Shown: one piece after another, positions 47,655-58,620 of the stretch
Position numbering within the stretch: the stretch's first letter is position 1
How the letters are laid out: each line of letters begins with the position of its first letter
From: Phytophthora sp. 'mugwort'
Lineage: Eukaryota > Oomycota > Peronosporomycetes > Peronosporales > Peronosporaceae
Reading direction: 5' to 3'
Length of the DNA: 64,000 bases
Assembly: GCA_033558025.1 (NCBI GenBank)
Contig: JAUCEF010000011.1
Coordinates: 3,410,001-3,474,000, forward strand
Translations under genes and position numbers: made by a program
The notes under the pieces: generated by a model
Told to the model about the DNA's origin: nothing
What the model saw: the letters and a program-made list of their open reading frames with translations, nothing else
Databases searched by the model: none

Positions 47655-49681
47655 GATTTTTTAATTTTTTCAATCTCATCGAAGAGATGTTGAATTACCT
47701 TCATATTGTATGCAGCTATACGACTATAATCAACGTTCAACTGTTGCTTCGCTGGTTCGAGCAACGGGTCTTCTCCTTCCTCAATATCGTCTCGATAGAA
47801 AACCGACACCAAATCAGTCAGATGAGAACGGGATCTTTAGCGATGAGCCCGACCTCTTGGCCTTGACGATTCTCCGATTCGACCCAATCGTAAAGACAGA
47901 TATCAACGTTGTTGTAGAGTCGTTTGATACGATCGAGAGGGGCACTTTGCATATTTCGCTTGAGTCGTCGATCAGAGGTCATTGCCATAGCCTGACACGA
48001 TATGTATTCCGAGAAGACAGCAGAGACGTTGTAGACGATAGGACCGAGCGCGCTTTCTGTAATTCCGTTGTCAGTTCTGAGTGGATATACAGTATTACCG
48101 CCCATACCAAACGCGAATGAATTGCTTGACGCTACATGCAAATAACTGGAAGGGCTCGTTATCCCTATCCCCAATCTACCACTAGAAGTCAGCATCATCG
48201 TTGTTGATCCACTACTATACTAGTACATGCTGTCTGCTGCGCCGCTATGGCCGGTTCCACCAATCGATATTTCTTAACTTGAAAAATTAGTACCATCGAG
48301 TAGGATGCTTGTCCTACCAGTGAATGAAGATATATTATATTGTTGAATAAATACAACATAGTAGATCCACCGGCGATGTAGGCTCCATTATATGTACTTG
48401 AACCATTTAGGGTCAGCTGGTATGAACCCGATGGAGTTGTAGTATTTAGGCATGCTCTGCCATCATTGAGAAGCAACAGATTGTTTGAAAATGCGAAAGC
48501 TGTTGTTGTTGCTGTTCCTGATATGGTGTTGAGAGCTTGAGAGCTACTGTAAAATTGAGTTCCGACATTCCCACCCCATGCCTGTGATCCCAATAGATAG
48601 CCGTGAAACCATCCGGATTGATAATTAGTAGCAAGCCAACGAGCTTGTGCTCTGAACCAATAACCTCTTTGTATTCAGCACTGGATATGCCAACTACCCC
48701 CGAGATCGTACCCATTCACCAAATGCAACAAAGGACTGCTTCTGAATCGTAGAAGCTTCGTTCCAATGGTCAGTCCCTCGTCGTCGGAATCACGAAAAAT
48801 ATATATTATATCCTTGTTTGGAGTATTCCCGTAAAAAGCGATGCAACCTGAGCCAGCTACACCAAGTGGAACGCGTATCACGTTGAACGAATCTGATATC
48901 AAAGTTTTGTTTGGTGAGCGAACACCGTATCCACCGTTGAGTACGCTTAGGTCAATAACTACTCCACTGAGTCTGTACGATGACGAATCGATATACGAGG
49001 ATGCTCCAGTAATAGAGAGTACTCTTGATGTACCAGATATTGTCAAAGAACCGTTGACGCTCCCTGATGTAAGAGTACCAACTGAATTGATATTAGGCTG
49101 AGCCGTGGTTAGTAGCTTACCGCTCAGTTGAGCAGCGGACACGCTGCCAGGTACAGTCAGCGTAGATAGAGTCCGACGCTGGTGATATTAGGCTGAGCCG
49201 CGGTTAGTAGCATACCAGTCAGCGAAGTAGCACTGAGCAACGCTAAACCGGTTAGTGCTAGGCATGTTCCTGTGAAAACGAGGTTACCTCCAACTGTGAG
49301 GCTCTATAGAGCACCGACACTCGTTATGTTCGGCTGAGTTGCCGTCTGGATTGTAACAGCTATAGTTGTAGCAGTGAGCGAAGCTATAGTCGATATGGAG
49401 CTAGACCCATCCAGTACGAGTGTTTTACCAGGAGAGGCTGAGCCGGGCGTAATACCCAATATGTATGAAGGAGGTGCGGAAACGCTGAATCCATTTACAA
49501 ACAAGCTTGCACAAGATAGTATACCAATGTCACTTATATCGCTATTATTGCCTGGCACGAGAGTGATACCCTGTGTTGCCGTTCCAGGAGTAATGCCTGA
49601 TATATACGTCAAGCGATAATCATTTTTAGCAAGGTATAAAGTCTGCGCATATTCGTAGGTTAGGTAACCACTGGCATCCAA
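47655..49681 (-). pseudogene. Fibre-like protein with S74 intramolecular chaperone domain
   Basis: Starts at about 49681 and runs through five fragments in shifting frames. The N-terminal part repeats motifs of the type QPNITSVGAL, QPNITSVGLY and QPNINSVGTL, with a LILGITPGSASPG-like unit, as in beta-helical fibres of phages and large DNA viruses. The C-terminal part has MTSDRRLKRNMQ, the Ser/Lys box of peptidase S74 chaperone domains, then VDICLYDWVE and EVGLIAKDP. After two frame changes it ends with a helical VDYSRIAAYNMKVIQ segment (47730-47660), the usual S74 tail. S74 domains trimerise the fibre and then cut themselves off. In the element it would be the host-attachment fibre. Confidence 0.75.
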
Positions 49682-49801
49682 CTTTAGATAGAATGCAGGA
49701 TTGTAGATCGGTGATATGAATATTGGTTGAGAATACGAAAAAACAGAACTCAGGTTTGTTTTATCTCGAGCTATATTGACTCAGCGATTAAAGACACGAC
49801 C

Positions 49802-50395
49802 ATGAGCGGTATTCCAGACTTCGGTGCTTTATTGAGTAAGAAGTACAAGACAGCTGGTATGGGTGATATCCCTGCACTTGACATTAAAAACTATTTAGAA
49901 TTACTGTCCTTGGCCCCTCTTTCAGTGGAAAGAACAATCTTTGTATGTTTATTCTCAAACAGTCCTCAAGTATTTGCTCATTTAACGATCATTGCCCGTA
50001 ATCCTCACCAGGAGCTGTATGACTCATAAAATATGAGTATCTTCGCGACAAGTTTGAAAACTTCATCACTTTCGCTGACCAAGATATGCCGCCGAGCGTT
50101 GATCAAGTACGTCATACACCCATGAGCTCTAACAATCTGAGCTTGTTATCATAGACGACTACAGCAACGACAAGCTACTTCAGAAAAATATCTTTTCCCA
50201 TTATTATACTCGTGAAAGACACTTCAAGTTGAGTACCATATTTCTAAGCCACAGCTATTTTGCAACCGATAAGATGATCCGGTTGAACGGTGAAAATGTT
50301 GCTATTCTACGAGCAAATAGTAAAAGGGACTTGCAAATGATTGTCCGTGATTTCAATATAAATGGCATAGACGACAAAAATAATGATTGCCTATA
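49802..50395 (+). pseudogene. Packaging ATPase (FtsK/HerA, A32-like), frameshifted
   Basis: The N terminus is in one frame (MSGIPDFGALLSKK). The Walker A, GPSFSGKNN, is at 49912-49938 in a second frame. TIIARNPHQELYD returns to the first, then LRDKFENFITFADQDMPPSV is in the second. Walker B LVIIDDYSND (DD at 50154-50159), TRERHFKLSTIFLSHSYF and NGENVAILRANSKRDL lie in a third. The order and spacing match the genome-packaging ATPase of Polintons, PLVs and virophages (about 200-250 residues). The usual Ser/Thr after the P-loop Lys is Asn here. It lies divergent to the fibre gene, 120 bp apart. Confidence 0.78.
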
Positions 50396-50579
50396 ATAAA
50401 GCAATATCATGAGGCAAAGGTCAAAGCTTACTTGTAGACAGTGTGAAAAGTCAACTACGATATAACTTTAATGAAGTAATCAATCCAGCTGATCTTTAAG
50501 CTTGTTGATCGGCAAGCCAGCGTCGATGTTTAATAGTTCGCTCATGCTGTGCTTTTACTCGTCATTGAATTCGTGATCC

Positions 50580-51055
50580 ACAAGCACAGTCTATTTTTTC
50601 ACTTGTCTTTGTTAAAAATAGTTTCTCGATTAGCTCGATAATATTCCATAACTCGTTCTTTCTTCTCGTCAATATGGTCTTGACAGTATTGACGTCCTTG
50701 TTCACGTAGTCGGTCATTATTTTCCTGATAATATGTGCGCCCGTATTCAGGTTTTGCTCGGTGGTACGGTATGCCGCACATAAATTGACATAAGATGTTT
50801 GATTGATAACAAGTTGTTCAAACTCATGCAATTGCTTATGATTTTTAATTTCGTGCTCGCTGATTAAATGAATACTAAATTTATCAATACCGTGTTCCTG
50901 GAAGTGAGGAAAAATCGCAGTTGGGCAACGATCAAGCTTGTCATCAATTTATCGATTATAAATTGCTTTATGACTCCACCATCTCTGTTGCAACGTCTTG
51001 GTTGTGCTACCTATATAAACTACGCTCTCATCGGCATTGGTGATCTTATATATAC
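50580..51055 (-). pseudogene. GIY-YIG endonuclease, frameshifted
   Basis: Read from about 51055: GRIYKITNADESVVYIGSTT gives the GIY-YIG core (IYK...YIG spacing), followed by TLQQRWWSHK (conserved Arg) and, after an in-frame TAA, FPHFQEHGIDKFSIHLISEH and LHEFEQLVI with the conserved Glu. The C-terminal part, in the next frame, repeats ENNDRLREQGRQYCQ- and NRE-type helices, as in URI-type nucleases of large DNA viruses and PLVs. No in-frame ATG stands at the expected start. It could be a mobile nuclease gene or a replication/repair enzyme of the element. Confidence 0.72.
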
Positions 51056-51129
51056 GACCAACATAGCTATATAAAGTTATATATTTATTGGATTATTGCT
51101 TAAAATATAATTTTATGAATATACAATCA

Positions 51130-52007
51130 ATGTGTGCGAGTTTTATCAAGCTGGATTCTACGAACCTCGTTCAAGATGGGTACAACTCAACTTAGCGATA
51201 CAGTTTCCCTGGTTCTGCTGCAGATTTTCGCGATGTTGCTTCCGCCGTTCAATCAATCAGCATGTACAATTCCGAATATAATATCGATGCGACACAGTTC
51301 TGGAATAATACTTTTAAAATCGAAGTCCCAACAGGTGCTACAACATCTGTTGTGGGTATCAGTCTCTCGGATGGTATTTATGCGTATGCGGATTTCAATC
51401 GAAGCATTCAGACTGCTCTCGTCAATGCTGGTGCCTATCTCATCGATTCATCTGGAAACAACATTTTCTATATCCAATTATCGGAAAATAGCGTATATTA
51501 TGCTGCTCAGTTTGATTTCAGCGCTACCCCAACGACTCTACCTACCGTTGGAGGTACCTGGACTAGACCTGCTACTGGTCGATATAGCTCTGTAGGTTCT
51601 GGTTTGCCTACTACTACGCTGTTCCGCGCCTGATCATCGATAATGCTGAGTTTGGAAAGATTCTTAGATTGACTGTTGGAACATATCCATCATCGCCTGC
51701 AACGGCTGCAAGCGCTCAACTTTCGAACACGATCCCTCAGATCCACCCTATGAGTTCATACATCGTACGATGCGATCTATTAAAAAATGAATACATCGCG
51801 AGCGGTGATATCCTTAGTGCTTTCGAGCGAGGTGATACGTCTGTTGGTCAGCTAATCTTGTACAAGCCGGATCAGTATGCATGGATGAACTGTCATAATG
51901 GCGCTCGTTCAACGATCACTATCAGTATCTACAATCAGACTGATCAGAAGGTTAAGTTTCGAGATACTTTGGTCTCGATCATGCTTTTGCTTCGACCAAA
52001 CAAATAA
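51130..52007 (+). pseudogene. Candidate penton (minor capsid) protein
   Basis: The frame from ATG 51130 has one TAG at 51193-51195 and a frameshift near 51620; otherwise it is coherent over about 290 residues. The N terminus reads FIKLDSTNLVQDGYNST. The rest is strongly beta: FKIEVPTGATTSVVGISLSD, IFYIQLSENSVYYAAQFDF, and a C-terminal STITISIYNQTDQKVKFRDT that resembles the last strands of a jelly-roll. Size and position beside the ATPase and capsid genes fit the single jelly-roll penton of PLVs. Homology is judged by pattern only. Confidence 0.55.
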
Positions 52008-52009
52008 TA

Positions 52010-52568
52010 CCATTGCTTCTGTCTTTTTTTTGAGCGGTATACAATCTAAGCTCCCCCCTTGAATAGGCTTCTTCTTCATTGCACGGAGCTTAGCCATATG
52101 ATCGCGTGCTTCTTGGGAACCTTTTGCGAACCCCCTAGCCTTTGTATTTGGCTTGGTAATGCCTACTCCATAACGACGTCGAACCTCACCACGATGCGAT
52201 TTGATTAGATCACTATGCTCAGGTTTGGTAGCCTTGGAAAGCAAAAACTTCTCTCCAGCATCGACCGCATCAGTAAGAATTCCCTTGCGTTTTGTGTAAG
52301 CGAGAGCACGTTTGGCTCCTCTCTTAACATCACTCATGCTCAATCGTCCTCCGTCCTTAGTATAGCTATCAGAATCATAAATACTGATATCTGTCATCGA
52401 GCAGATAGCAGCTCTCGCTGGGATAGCCCCTTGGGGAGCACCAAGTGCGGTTGCGAGAGCGGGAACAGCTGCATTTGCTGCTTTGCTAAGAATGCCAGAG
52501 TCCTTAGCGAAGCGATACGCGGATTTGATACCGCTCCATATTACCCCCAAAATACTGGCTCCATGCAT
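52010..52568 (-). CDS. Basic virion protein, pX/pVI-like
   Basis: The frame starts MHGASILGVIWSGIKSAYRF, an amphipathic/hydrophobic N terminus followed by Ala-rich sequence. Next come a Lys/Arg-rich part (DVKRGAKRALAYTKRKGIL, GEVRRRYGVGITKP) and MAKLRAMKKKPIQGGSL. A GGS-type end after a Lys run is typical of core/minor virion proteins in Polintons and PLVs (compare adenovirus pVI and pX). The frame stays open past GGS into the antisense of the neighbouring gene, probably because of an indel in a G run near 52060. Tail-to-tail overlap with the penton gene. Confidence 0.5.
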
Positions 52569-52822
52569 ACCGCCTCCGTTCCTATGCTAGAAAGGATATC
52601 CAATCTATTTATTCGTGATTGCCAAACGCGTTCCTTTATCTGATTTGTGAGCTCGAAGAGCTTTAGCATAGATTCAGGGTGAAGATGAAGCGTAGCACCA
52701 GAACCACTCAACTCATCTTTTGCCAAGGATAGAGTATCTGACTTGAATACCCTCTTGAGCTTTGCCTCCGGGATTGACGATGACACTGCCAACTCTTTGA
52801 ACGTCATGATTATATTAATCAA
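52541..52822 (-). CDS. Small viral-element protein, unknown
   Basis: A 93-codon intact frame with alpha-helical character (TFKELAVSSSIPEAKLKRVF, MLKLFELTNQIKERVWQSRI). The start could also be the later Met in MTFKEL. It overlaps the start of the pX/pVI-like frame by 28 bases. No family is recognised. Confidence 0.45.
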   Translation of the reverse strand: MINIIMTFKELAVSSSIPEAKLKRVFKSDTLSLAKDELSGSGATLHLHPESMLKLFELTNQIKERVWQSRINRLDILSSIGTEAVCMEPVFWG

Positions 52823-52829
52823 TCTAATT

Positions 52830-53192
52830 TAATTTTAAATGCTAAAAATGGTTAGATTCAGATTTTTGAATCTATCTACGAGATGCATCTTATGCTTTTG
52901 TTTGCAATATAGTCATAGCATGCACCATATTCCACAATAATCTCAGTATGACTCTTGGTATTGTTTAGGATTGTATTTACCAATTCCGTACTTAGTCGGA
53001 GCAGCTTCTCCCATACTATTAAAGTACTCAGCATCATGTACCGCTTGCCAATGTCCTACATCAAGGTTAGGAGGCCTCAATAAGATTCGTATTTCACTCG
53101 ATTCGAATATATTATCCAGGTGGACTTCTAATCGATCCGCGAGTTCAATTAGTATTATAACCGCTAGTGATTGGCTTAATGAGATAAGCCAT
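52830..53192 (-). pseudogene. Adenain/Ulp1-like maturation protease
   Basis: The start MAYLIKPITSG (53192) shifts frame near 53150, then reads LIELADRLEVHLDNIF, RPPNLDVGHWQAVHD (catalytic His in GHW), AEYFNSMGEAAPTKYG (acidic partner and the SxG.xPP-like turn), QYQESY with the oxyanion Gln, and DYCGIWCM with the catalytic Cys. Two TGA codons flank the Cys block. Spacing matches the capsid-maturation cysteine proteases of adenovirus, Polintons and PLVs. It is divergent from the capsid gene with only about 14 bp between starts. It is not related to the MULE Ulp1 domains elsewhere in the window beyond the shared fold. Confidence 0.72.
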
Positions 53193-53206
53193 AGTATTTA
53201 ATTTCG

Positions 53207-54240
53207 ATGAAAATATATTGGAATCCATATAGATTCAACGATGAGCGAAACTCACCTATCCGACCAATATTTGTACCAGAGCTCGCTCAAGAGCGACCCG
53301 GAGATCAAAGTATCTTCGGTAAGCGAGTACCCTTCGTAGTCGATCTCAATCAGGGATCGTATCAGAATGGTGTCGTTACGATTGATGCTACTGCCCAGCT
53401 GAATGGGAGTGAAGGATTCGCTTGTCTCCGCTATGCCTACATCGTGCTACCGTACAAGGTCTCGATGAAAAACAGTAATCTGCCCAGACTCTACAGCTAA
53501 CCGCTTCTGTTCTACGCTCAAACGCGGTAACTGGAATGTAATCGATAGCATGTCGTTTGAACTCAACGGGAAGACCGTTGTGAGTATGGCTGACTACAAG
53601 CTGTTTTGGAACAATATCCGAGCTCAGACAAGCTACAGTCCTCAGTATGTTGAGAAGCATGGAGCTGAGTCGTTCCTTTATCCGGATGCCGCTCAGTCAG
53701 CTTTGAATAGTTCTGCTACATCATCTACTACGGGAGATGGTACTACTGCCTTCTCATATTCGTTTGCTACTACTGGTCCATCTGGTGGTGCCTCTATCGT
53801 TAATGATGGTCTTGGAAAGAGTCTGTTGTCGAACACCCCGAACCCTGGATCCGATTTCTCCACGTCGTGGCCTTCACTTGGCGCGGATGCATCTTCTACT
53901 ACAATCTCAAACCAAACCGCACGTGGTGCTTTTATATCTGGTGTGGCTACGGCTAATGGAATTATGGGAACATAAAACTACATGCTGAAGATAAAGTTAA
54001 CTGATCTACGTCCAATCTTTAAGGTGCTAGACCGCATGGCGAACCCTCAGATCCGCCTACGCTTTCGTGTCAACCAGGGTACTTCTACTATTACCGTGGA
54101 TGCTTCGAAGGGGATGTCTCTAAGCAGCACTACTCTTGCCTCTGGTAATACCTGTCTGGTGATGGTTTCTGCTTCATCGACTGGTAATCCCATGGCTGGA
54201 GTACTTGCTGCTTCTGCCGGATTTAGTATTGCTTGGGGGT
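53207..54240 (+). pseudogene. Major capsid protein, N-terminal part
   Basis: The ATG at 53207 opens a beta-rich protein: KRVPFVVDLNQGSYQNGVVT, LRYAYIVLPYKVSMKN, then after a shift MSFELNGKTVVSMADYKLFW, NNIRAQTSYSP, and a Ser/Thr/Gly-rich loop region (53690-53960). After a TAA near 53971 the same strand continues with LRFRVNQGTSTITVDASKG. This is the pattern of the first jelly-roll and inter-domain part of a double jelly-roll capsid protein. It stops near 54,240, where Copia gag begins. The missing C-terminal part is at 58.2-58.62 kb on the other strand. Confidence 0.65.
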
Positions 54241-57200
54241 GCTGTAGTCAATTCCCTTGAACCTACAATTGATGGGATTTATCTCCAAGTGATCGAAACG
54301 TTGAGCAGCACGGCTAAGAAAGTTGAAGGCCCCGGTAGCAGCACGGCGACAGAGAGAGCGTTTGCGTCGAGAAAACCCTCGGTCAAGGCGACGAAAATTC
54401 GGTTTAAAGAAAAGTGTTTATTTTGTGACAAGAAGGGTCACAAGGAAGCCGACTGCTGGGAGAAGCAAAAATCAGGGAAGTGCCAGAACTCCCACCACGC
54501 TCAGCACATCAACTATGCGTTTGATGCACGCTCGACAACGGACAGGAGCCATGGCAGTTGGCTTGTGGCTTTGGCGCGAGTTTCCATATACCTATGATGT
54601 GCGTTTCCTGCATGACTACAAGGAGCGACAGTCGCCGCTGGATATCTGCATTGCTGAAGGTGGTAGAAATGAAGGCGACTGGAAGAGGCATAGCCACTTT
54701 GGACTTTGGGAGTTACAGCGTCACGCTATCGGACATCCTTTATGTGCCTTCGCTGGATAGGAACCTTGTCTTGGTTCCGGAATGAGCCTCAAAGGGCGTC
54801 ACGGTCGCATTCTCCACGCAGCAGTGTGTATTCAAGATGAACGGCAAGACTGTGATAACGGCCCAGCGTGAGGGAAGTGGCTACCATGTCCATCCGGAAG
54901 ACATCGGAGAAAGCCATGTTGCGCAGATCGGTCATCTGAAGTAGTAGAAGACACTACATGCTGCGCTGGGGCACACTCCGGTGCGCGCCTACACGAAAAT
55001 GGCCGACCTTGTCGATGGTATCCCGCGGCTGAACATCAACGAGGTCGATTTTGACACTGTGTGTGATGGTTGCTGCTATGGGAAGATGCGAGCGGACAAT
55101 TTCCCTAGGCGTCACACGATCAAGGTGAAAACGAGTAGACATCTGGAACTGGTTCGCAGTGATATTGTAGGGCCAATGAACGTGAAGATGCCAGGCGGCA
55201 GTGCGTATATCCTAGTGTTCGTTGACGACTTTTTGAGGATGCTGTGGGTCTACTTTCTGAAGAGGAAAAAGAGCGACGCCCCCGACAAGTTCATTGAATT
55301 CAAGGCGGAAGCTAAAACCTTGAGCGGAAATCGTGTGCGTGAGCTAAGAACGGATAATGGCGGCAAATACACGTCGAAGGTCTTCGCCAAGTACCTGCAG
55401 GACCATGGCATCCGCCACCAGAAGATTGTCGCCTATACCCTGCAGCAAAACGGGCTGGTGGAGCGAGCGAACCGAACGATCGTTGAGATGGCGCCTTGCC
55501 TTCTTTACCACCGGTCGATGCATCTGGGGGGGTGGGTGGCAGCTGTTAACACTGCAGTTTTCATCATCAACCGCACACCAAACTCGGTGAACGGCATGAC
55601 TCCGTACGAGTTCTGGCATGGAAAGAGGCCGAACCTCAAGAATGTCAAGATATTGGGATCGACCGGCTTCGCGCATATTCCAAAGGAGAAAAGAAAGAAG
55701 CTGGACGCCAAGTCTTTTAAGTGCAAGTTTTTGGGGTACCCGGTCGGCACCAAGGGGTATCGCGTGCTCAACTTGAGTAACAACGAAGTGGAAATAGTAC
55801 GAACTATTAAGATGCGCAGCTCGGAGGAGAACGAAAACGCAACGCAACATGCTCTCTCTGACGACGACGGCGATGACGATCGCAGCAGTGGTGAGGACGA
55901 CTGCGATGCGACACGGAGCGCGACCCGTTCTCTGATTCCCCCACGGATAGTACAGAGACGACGCCCCCGGCACCACCTACGCATGAGGACGATGGTGATG
56001 GAAACCGAATGGTGTTCCGGCAGACCCGGGCGAGAAAGTGAGCGAGCTTTACGATGAATCTCCCAAGCTGACGCAGCCGAAGAGGCCACGTACTCTGTTT
56101 GCGGATTAAATTGCTTTTGTCAGCGACGAAGCACCGAATAGTTACGTGGATGTGGCAAGCAGTGCGGCGAGGACGCAATGGGAGAGTGCGATGACGGATG
56201 AGCTCGGGGTCCTCGCCAGCAACAAGACTTGGAGCGTTGTCCCATTGCCGAAAGGAAAGAAAGCTATCGTTTATCGCTGGGTTTACACTGTGAAGCGCGA
56301 CGAGCATGGGCAGGTCCAACGCTATAAAGCCCGGCTTGTTGCTCAAGGTTTCTCTCAAAGCTATGGATCTGACTATTTCGACACGTATGCACCCGTCGCC
56401 GACATGAACTCTGTCCGCATCATGATGTGGACTAGTTGTCACTTGGTTCACTATATCCACCAGTGCGACGTTGACACGGCTTACCTATATGGTGAGTTGT
56501 CCGAGGAGATCTACATGCGACTCCCGGATGGCTTGCAGTATCACACTGGTACATGCAACGAAGCCCCTGTAGAGCAGCAGTCGGGCGATGAAGACGACGG
56601 ACGGGATGCCGCTGCAATGTCCGTTCCGCCGGGCCAGCGTGGTGCCCAAGCTGGTGATTTGGTATGTCGGCTTCACAAGAGCCTGTACGGGCTGAAACAG
56701 GCCGCGGGTCTGGAACCAGACGATCAACGCGCGACTTCCTGAAATTGGTTTCGCAGGTACGGACGCAGACCCTTGTATCTACGTGAGCGACATGTAAGGC
56801 GGGCGCTGTTTTATCTGCCTTTATGTAGATGACCTACTGATTGAAAGTACCGACATGGCCACGATCAACGTGATGAAGAAAGAAATTCGCCACTCTTTCA
56901 AGCTGAAGGAACTCGGGGTTGTACGGTACATTTTGGGTGTCGAGGTGCATCATGACCCGGTTGAGAAGACGTTAGGCTGTGCCAGCCACGGTACATCGAT
57001 GACATAGTGCAGCGCTTCAACCAGACTGAAGCGCATCCCAGCGTGACCCCGATTGATTTCAGTTTGCCCTCCACTAGTGAAGACCAGCCAAAAACAAAAA
57101 AAAAGAGGCGGAAGCGATGCGTGGCAAGCCATTTCGTTCGATCATTGTATGAGACCAGATATTGCAGTGGCAGTGTCTCAGTCGGTACCTCGAGGATCCC

Positions 57201-58084
57201 GGTTTTCGTCACTAGGATGCAGCAATCAGGATCGTTCGATACCTGAAAGGTACCCGCAATTACGGTGTCCATTTCGATGGGAAGATGCCGCCAAAGCTCA
57301 TTGCATTCTCTGACGCTGATTGGGGAAGCGATCGCGATGACCGTCGGTCGGTAAGCGGCGCCGTTTTGATGCTTTTCGGTGCACGGTAGTGTGGAAGACC
57401 AGCTATCAGAAGTCTGTGGCGTTAAGTACTACCGAGGCGGAGTACATGGCGCTAATGATGTGCGTGAAAGAGTGCATCTGGGCGAGATTGCTGCAGCAGA
57501 ATCTTGGTAGGAAGCAAGACGGAGCTACGACGATTTACGAAGACAACCAAGGGGCAATCGCGTTAGCCCGCAATACCGGATACCAGTCAAGGACGAAGCA
57601 CATCAGCATACGTTAAAATTACTTGCGCGAGCGCATCATTGAGGGTGACATCGAGCTGGAGTGCATCAACCCGAAGGAGCAGGTCGCTGATTTTCTGACA
57701 AAAGGATTGCCGAAAAAGACGCTCAAGTATTTGCTGGCTCGCTGCAACATCGGGATCACCTGCAACAACACTTCCAGCACACAGTGAGTGGGAGTGTTGA
57801 GGCTTAGGCACTGCGGCAGGATGTGCAACCAGTGAGCGACGCGGCAGCATCGACAGAGCGCGTTGGAGCAGGTGACAACCAGACGTGACAATCGGCAGTT
57901 TGCTGTTGCAGTTGAGGTGAAGGAACCGAGCCGGGATCTGCACCCTAGGCTACTACAGATGCTGAGCAAGGGACTAGAGAGTCGTAGGAGTAGAACTTGC
58001 TCGAGAACGTTATCACTTTCAATCTTCTTTTCTACTGCTCAAGTTGTCCTCCCAAGAACGAGGAGTCGTCGGCATACACGAAGT
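54240..58084 (+). mobile_element. Copia retrotransposon, gag C-terminus to 3' LTR
   Basis: From the breakpoint: end of gag with zinc knuckle CLFCDKKGHKEADC (about 54415), integrase (about 55140-55640: SDIVGP, RTDNGGKY, GLVERANRT with the D-D-E residues), RT (56180-56750: WSVVPLPKGKKAIVYRWVY, KARLVAQGF), LYVDDLLI (about 56820) and RNase H (57389-57720: TTEAEYMAL, YEDNQGAIALA). A 3' LTR follows. Stops at about 56058, 56108 and 56740 and others inactivate it. The 5' LTR and gag N-terminus are missing here and lie inverted at 59413-58.62 kb. Confidence 0.88.
57795..58084 (+). repeat. Copia 3' LTR
   Basis: Starts TGTTGAGGCTTAGGCACTGC and ends at ...CACGAAGT, directly before ATATC. It is nearly identical, in inverted orientation, to 59413-59122. 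Confidence 0.85.
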
Positions 58085-58260
58085 ATATCATTGGTCTGGA
58101 TTAGTCATAATATTAGTGATGGTTAGACCAGAGCGGAGAATATATTATTAATCGAAATCAAAGTTGGGGTAATATTAAAACCAAAGTATCTATTGCTCTA
58201 AAAAAATAAAAATTCCCAAAAAATTAAGGGGCTACGTGTATAAATACACCCAGCTGATAA
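58085..58260. other. Inverted viral-element flank between Copia LTR and capsid C-terminal part
   Basis: AT-rich. On the minus strand it reads ...CACTAATATTATGACTAATC then CAGACCAATGATAT, the same kind of unit as the array at 59.41-59.93 kb. It was the sequence between the capsid stop and the Copia insertion before the inversion. Confidence 0.65.
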
Positions 58261-58620
58261 CATGACCGATACGAACATTAAAGTTGCGGATACTAGGTGA
58301 AGAGTCCAAGGAGCTGAATCACAAGGACTCTCAAACTCCTGAACAGCAGCAGGCGCAAAGTTACTAGTCTGCTCGGCGAAAGGAAGCAGAATAACATATT
58401 TATCATTCTTAACATAAGCTGATAACTGTAGATCAAAAGCAGCATTGTGTTGAGTCGATTGCTTACCAATTCCAGCACGCTGATAAAACAGCTGGACATA
58501 ATATTCATTGTATCGAACTTTCTTCCCTGGCTTTGAGATGATCGCTTGAGGGTTCTCAAGATGTACAAATGGGACGTACAAACGAGAAGTGGTGAAAGGA
58601 ATATGAGCGACAAGGCACTC
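58260..58620 (-). pseudogene. Major capsid protein, C-terminal part (inverted)
   Basis: On the minus strand: FTTSRLYVPFVHLENPQAII, KKVRYNEYYVQLFYQR, HNAAFDLQLSAYVKNDKYVI, LLPFAEQTSN, SPCDSAPWTL. This is the second jelly-roll of PLV-type capsid proteins. A frameshift near 58,300 separates the last residues (SIRNFNVRIG). It joins on its 5' side to Copia gag near 58.62 kb, where it should join to the N-terminal part at 54,240. Confidence 0.65.

Noticed and set aside
55344..56089. Two long minus-strand frames (194-217 codons)
   Set aside because: Antisense to Copia integrase, low in conserved motifs.
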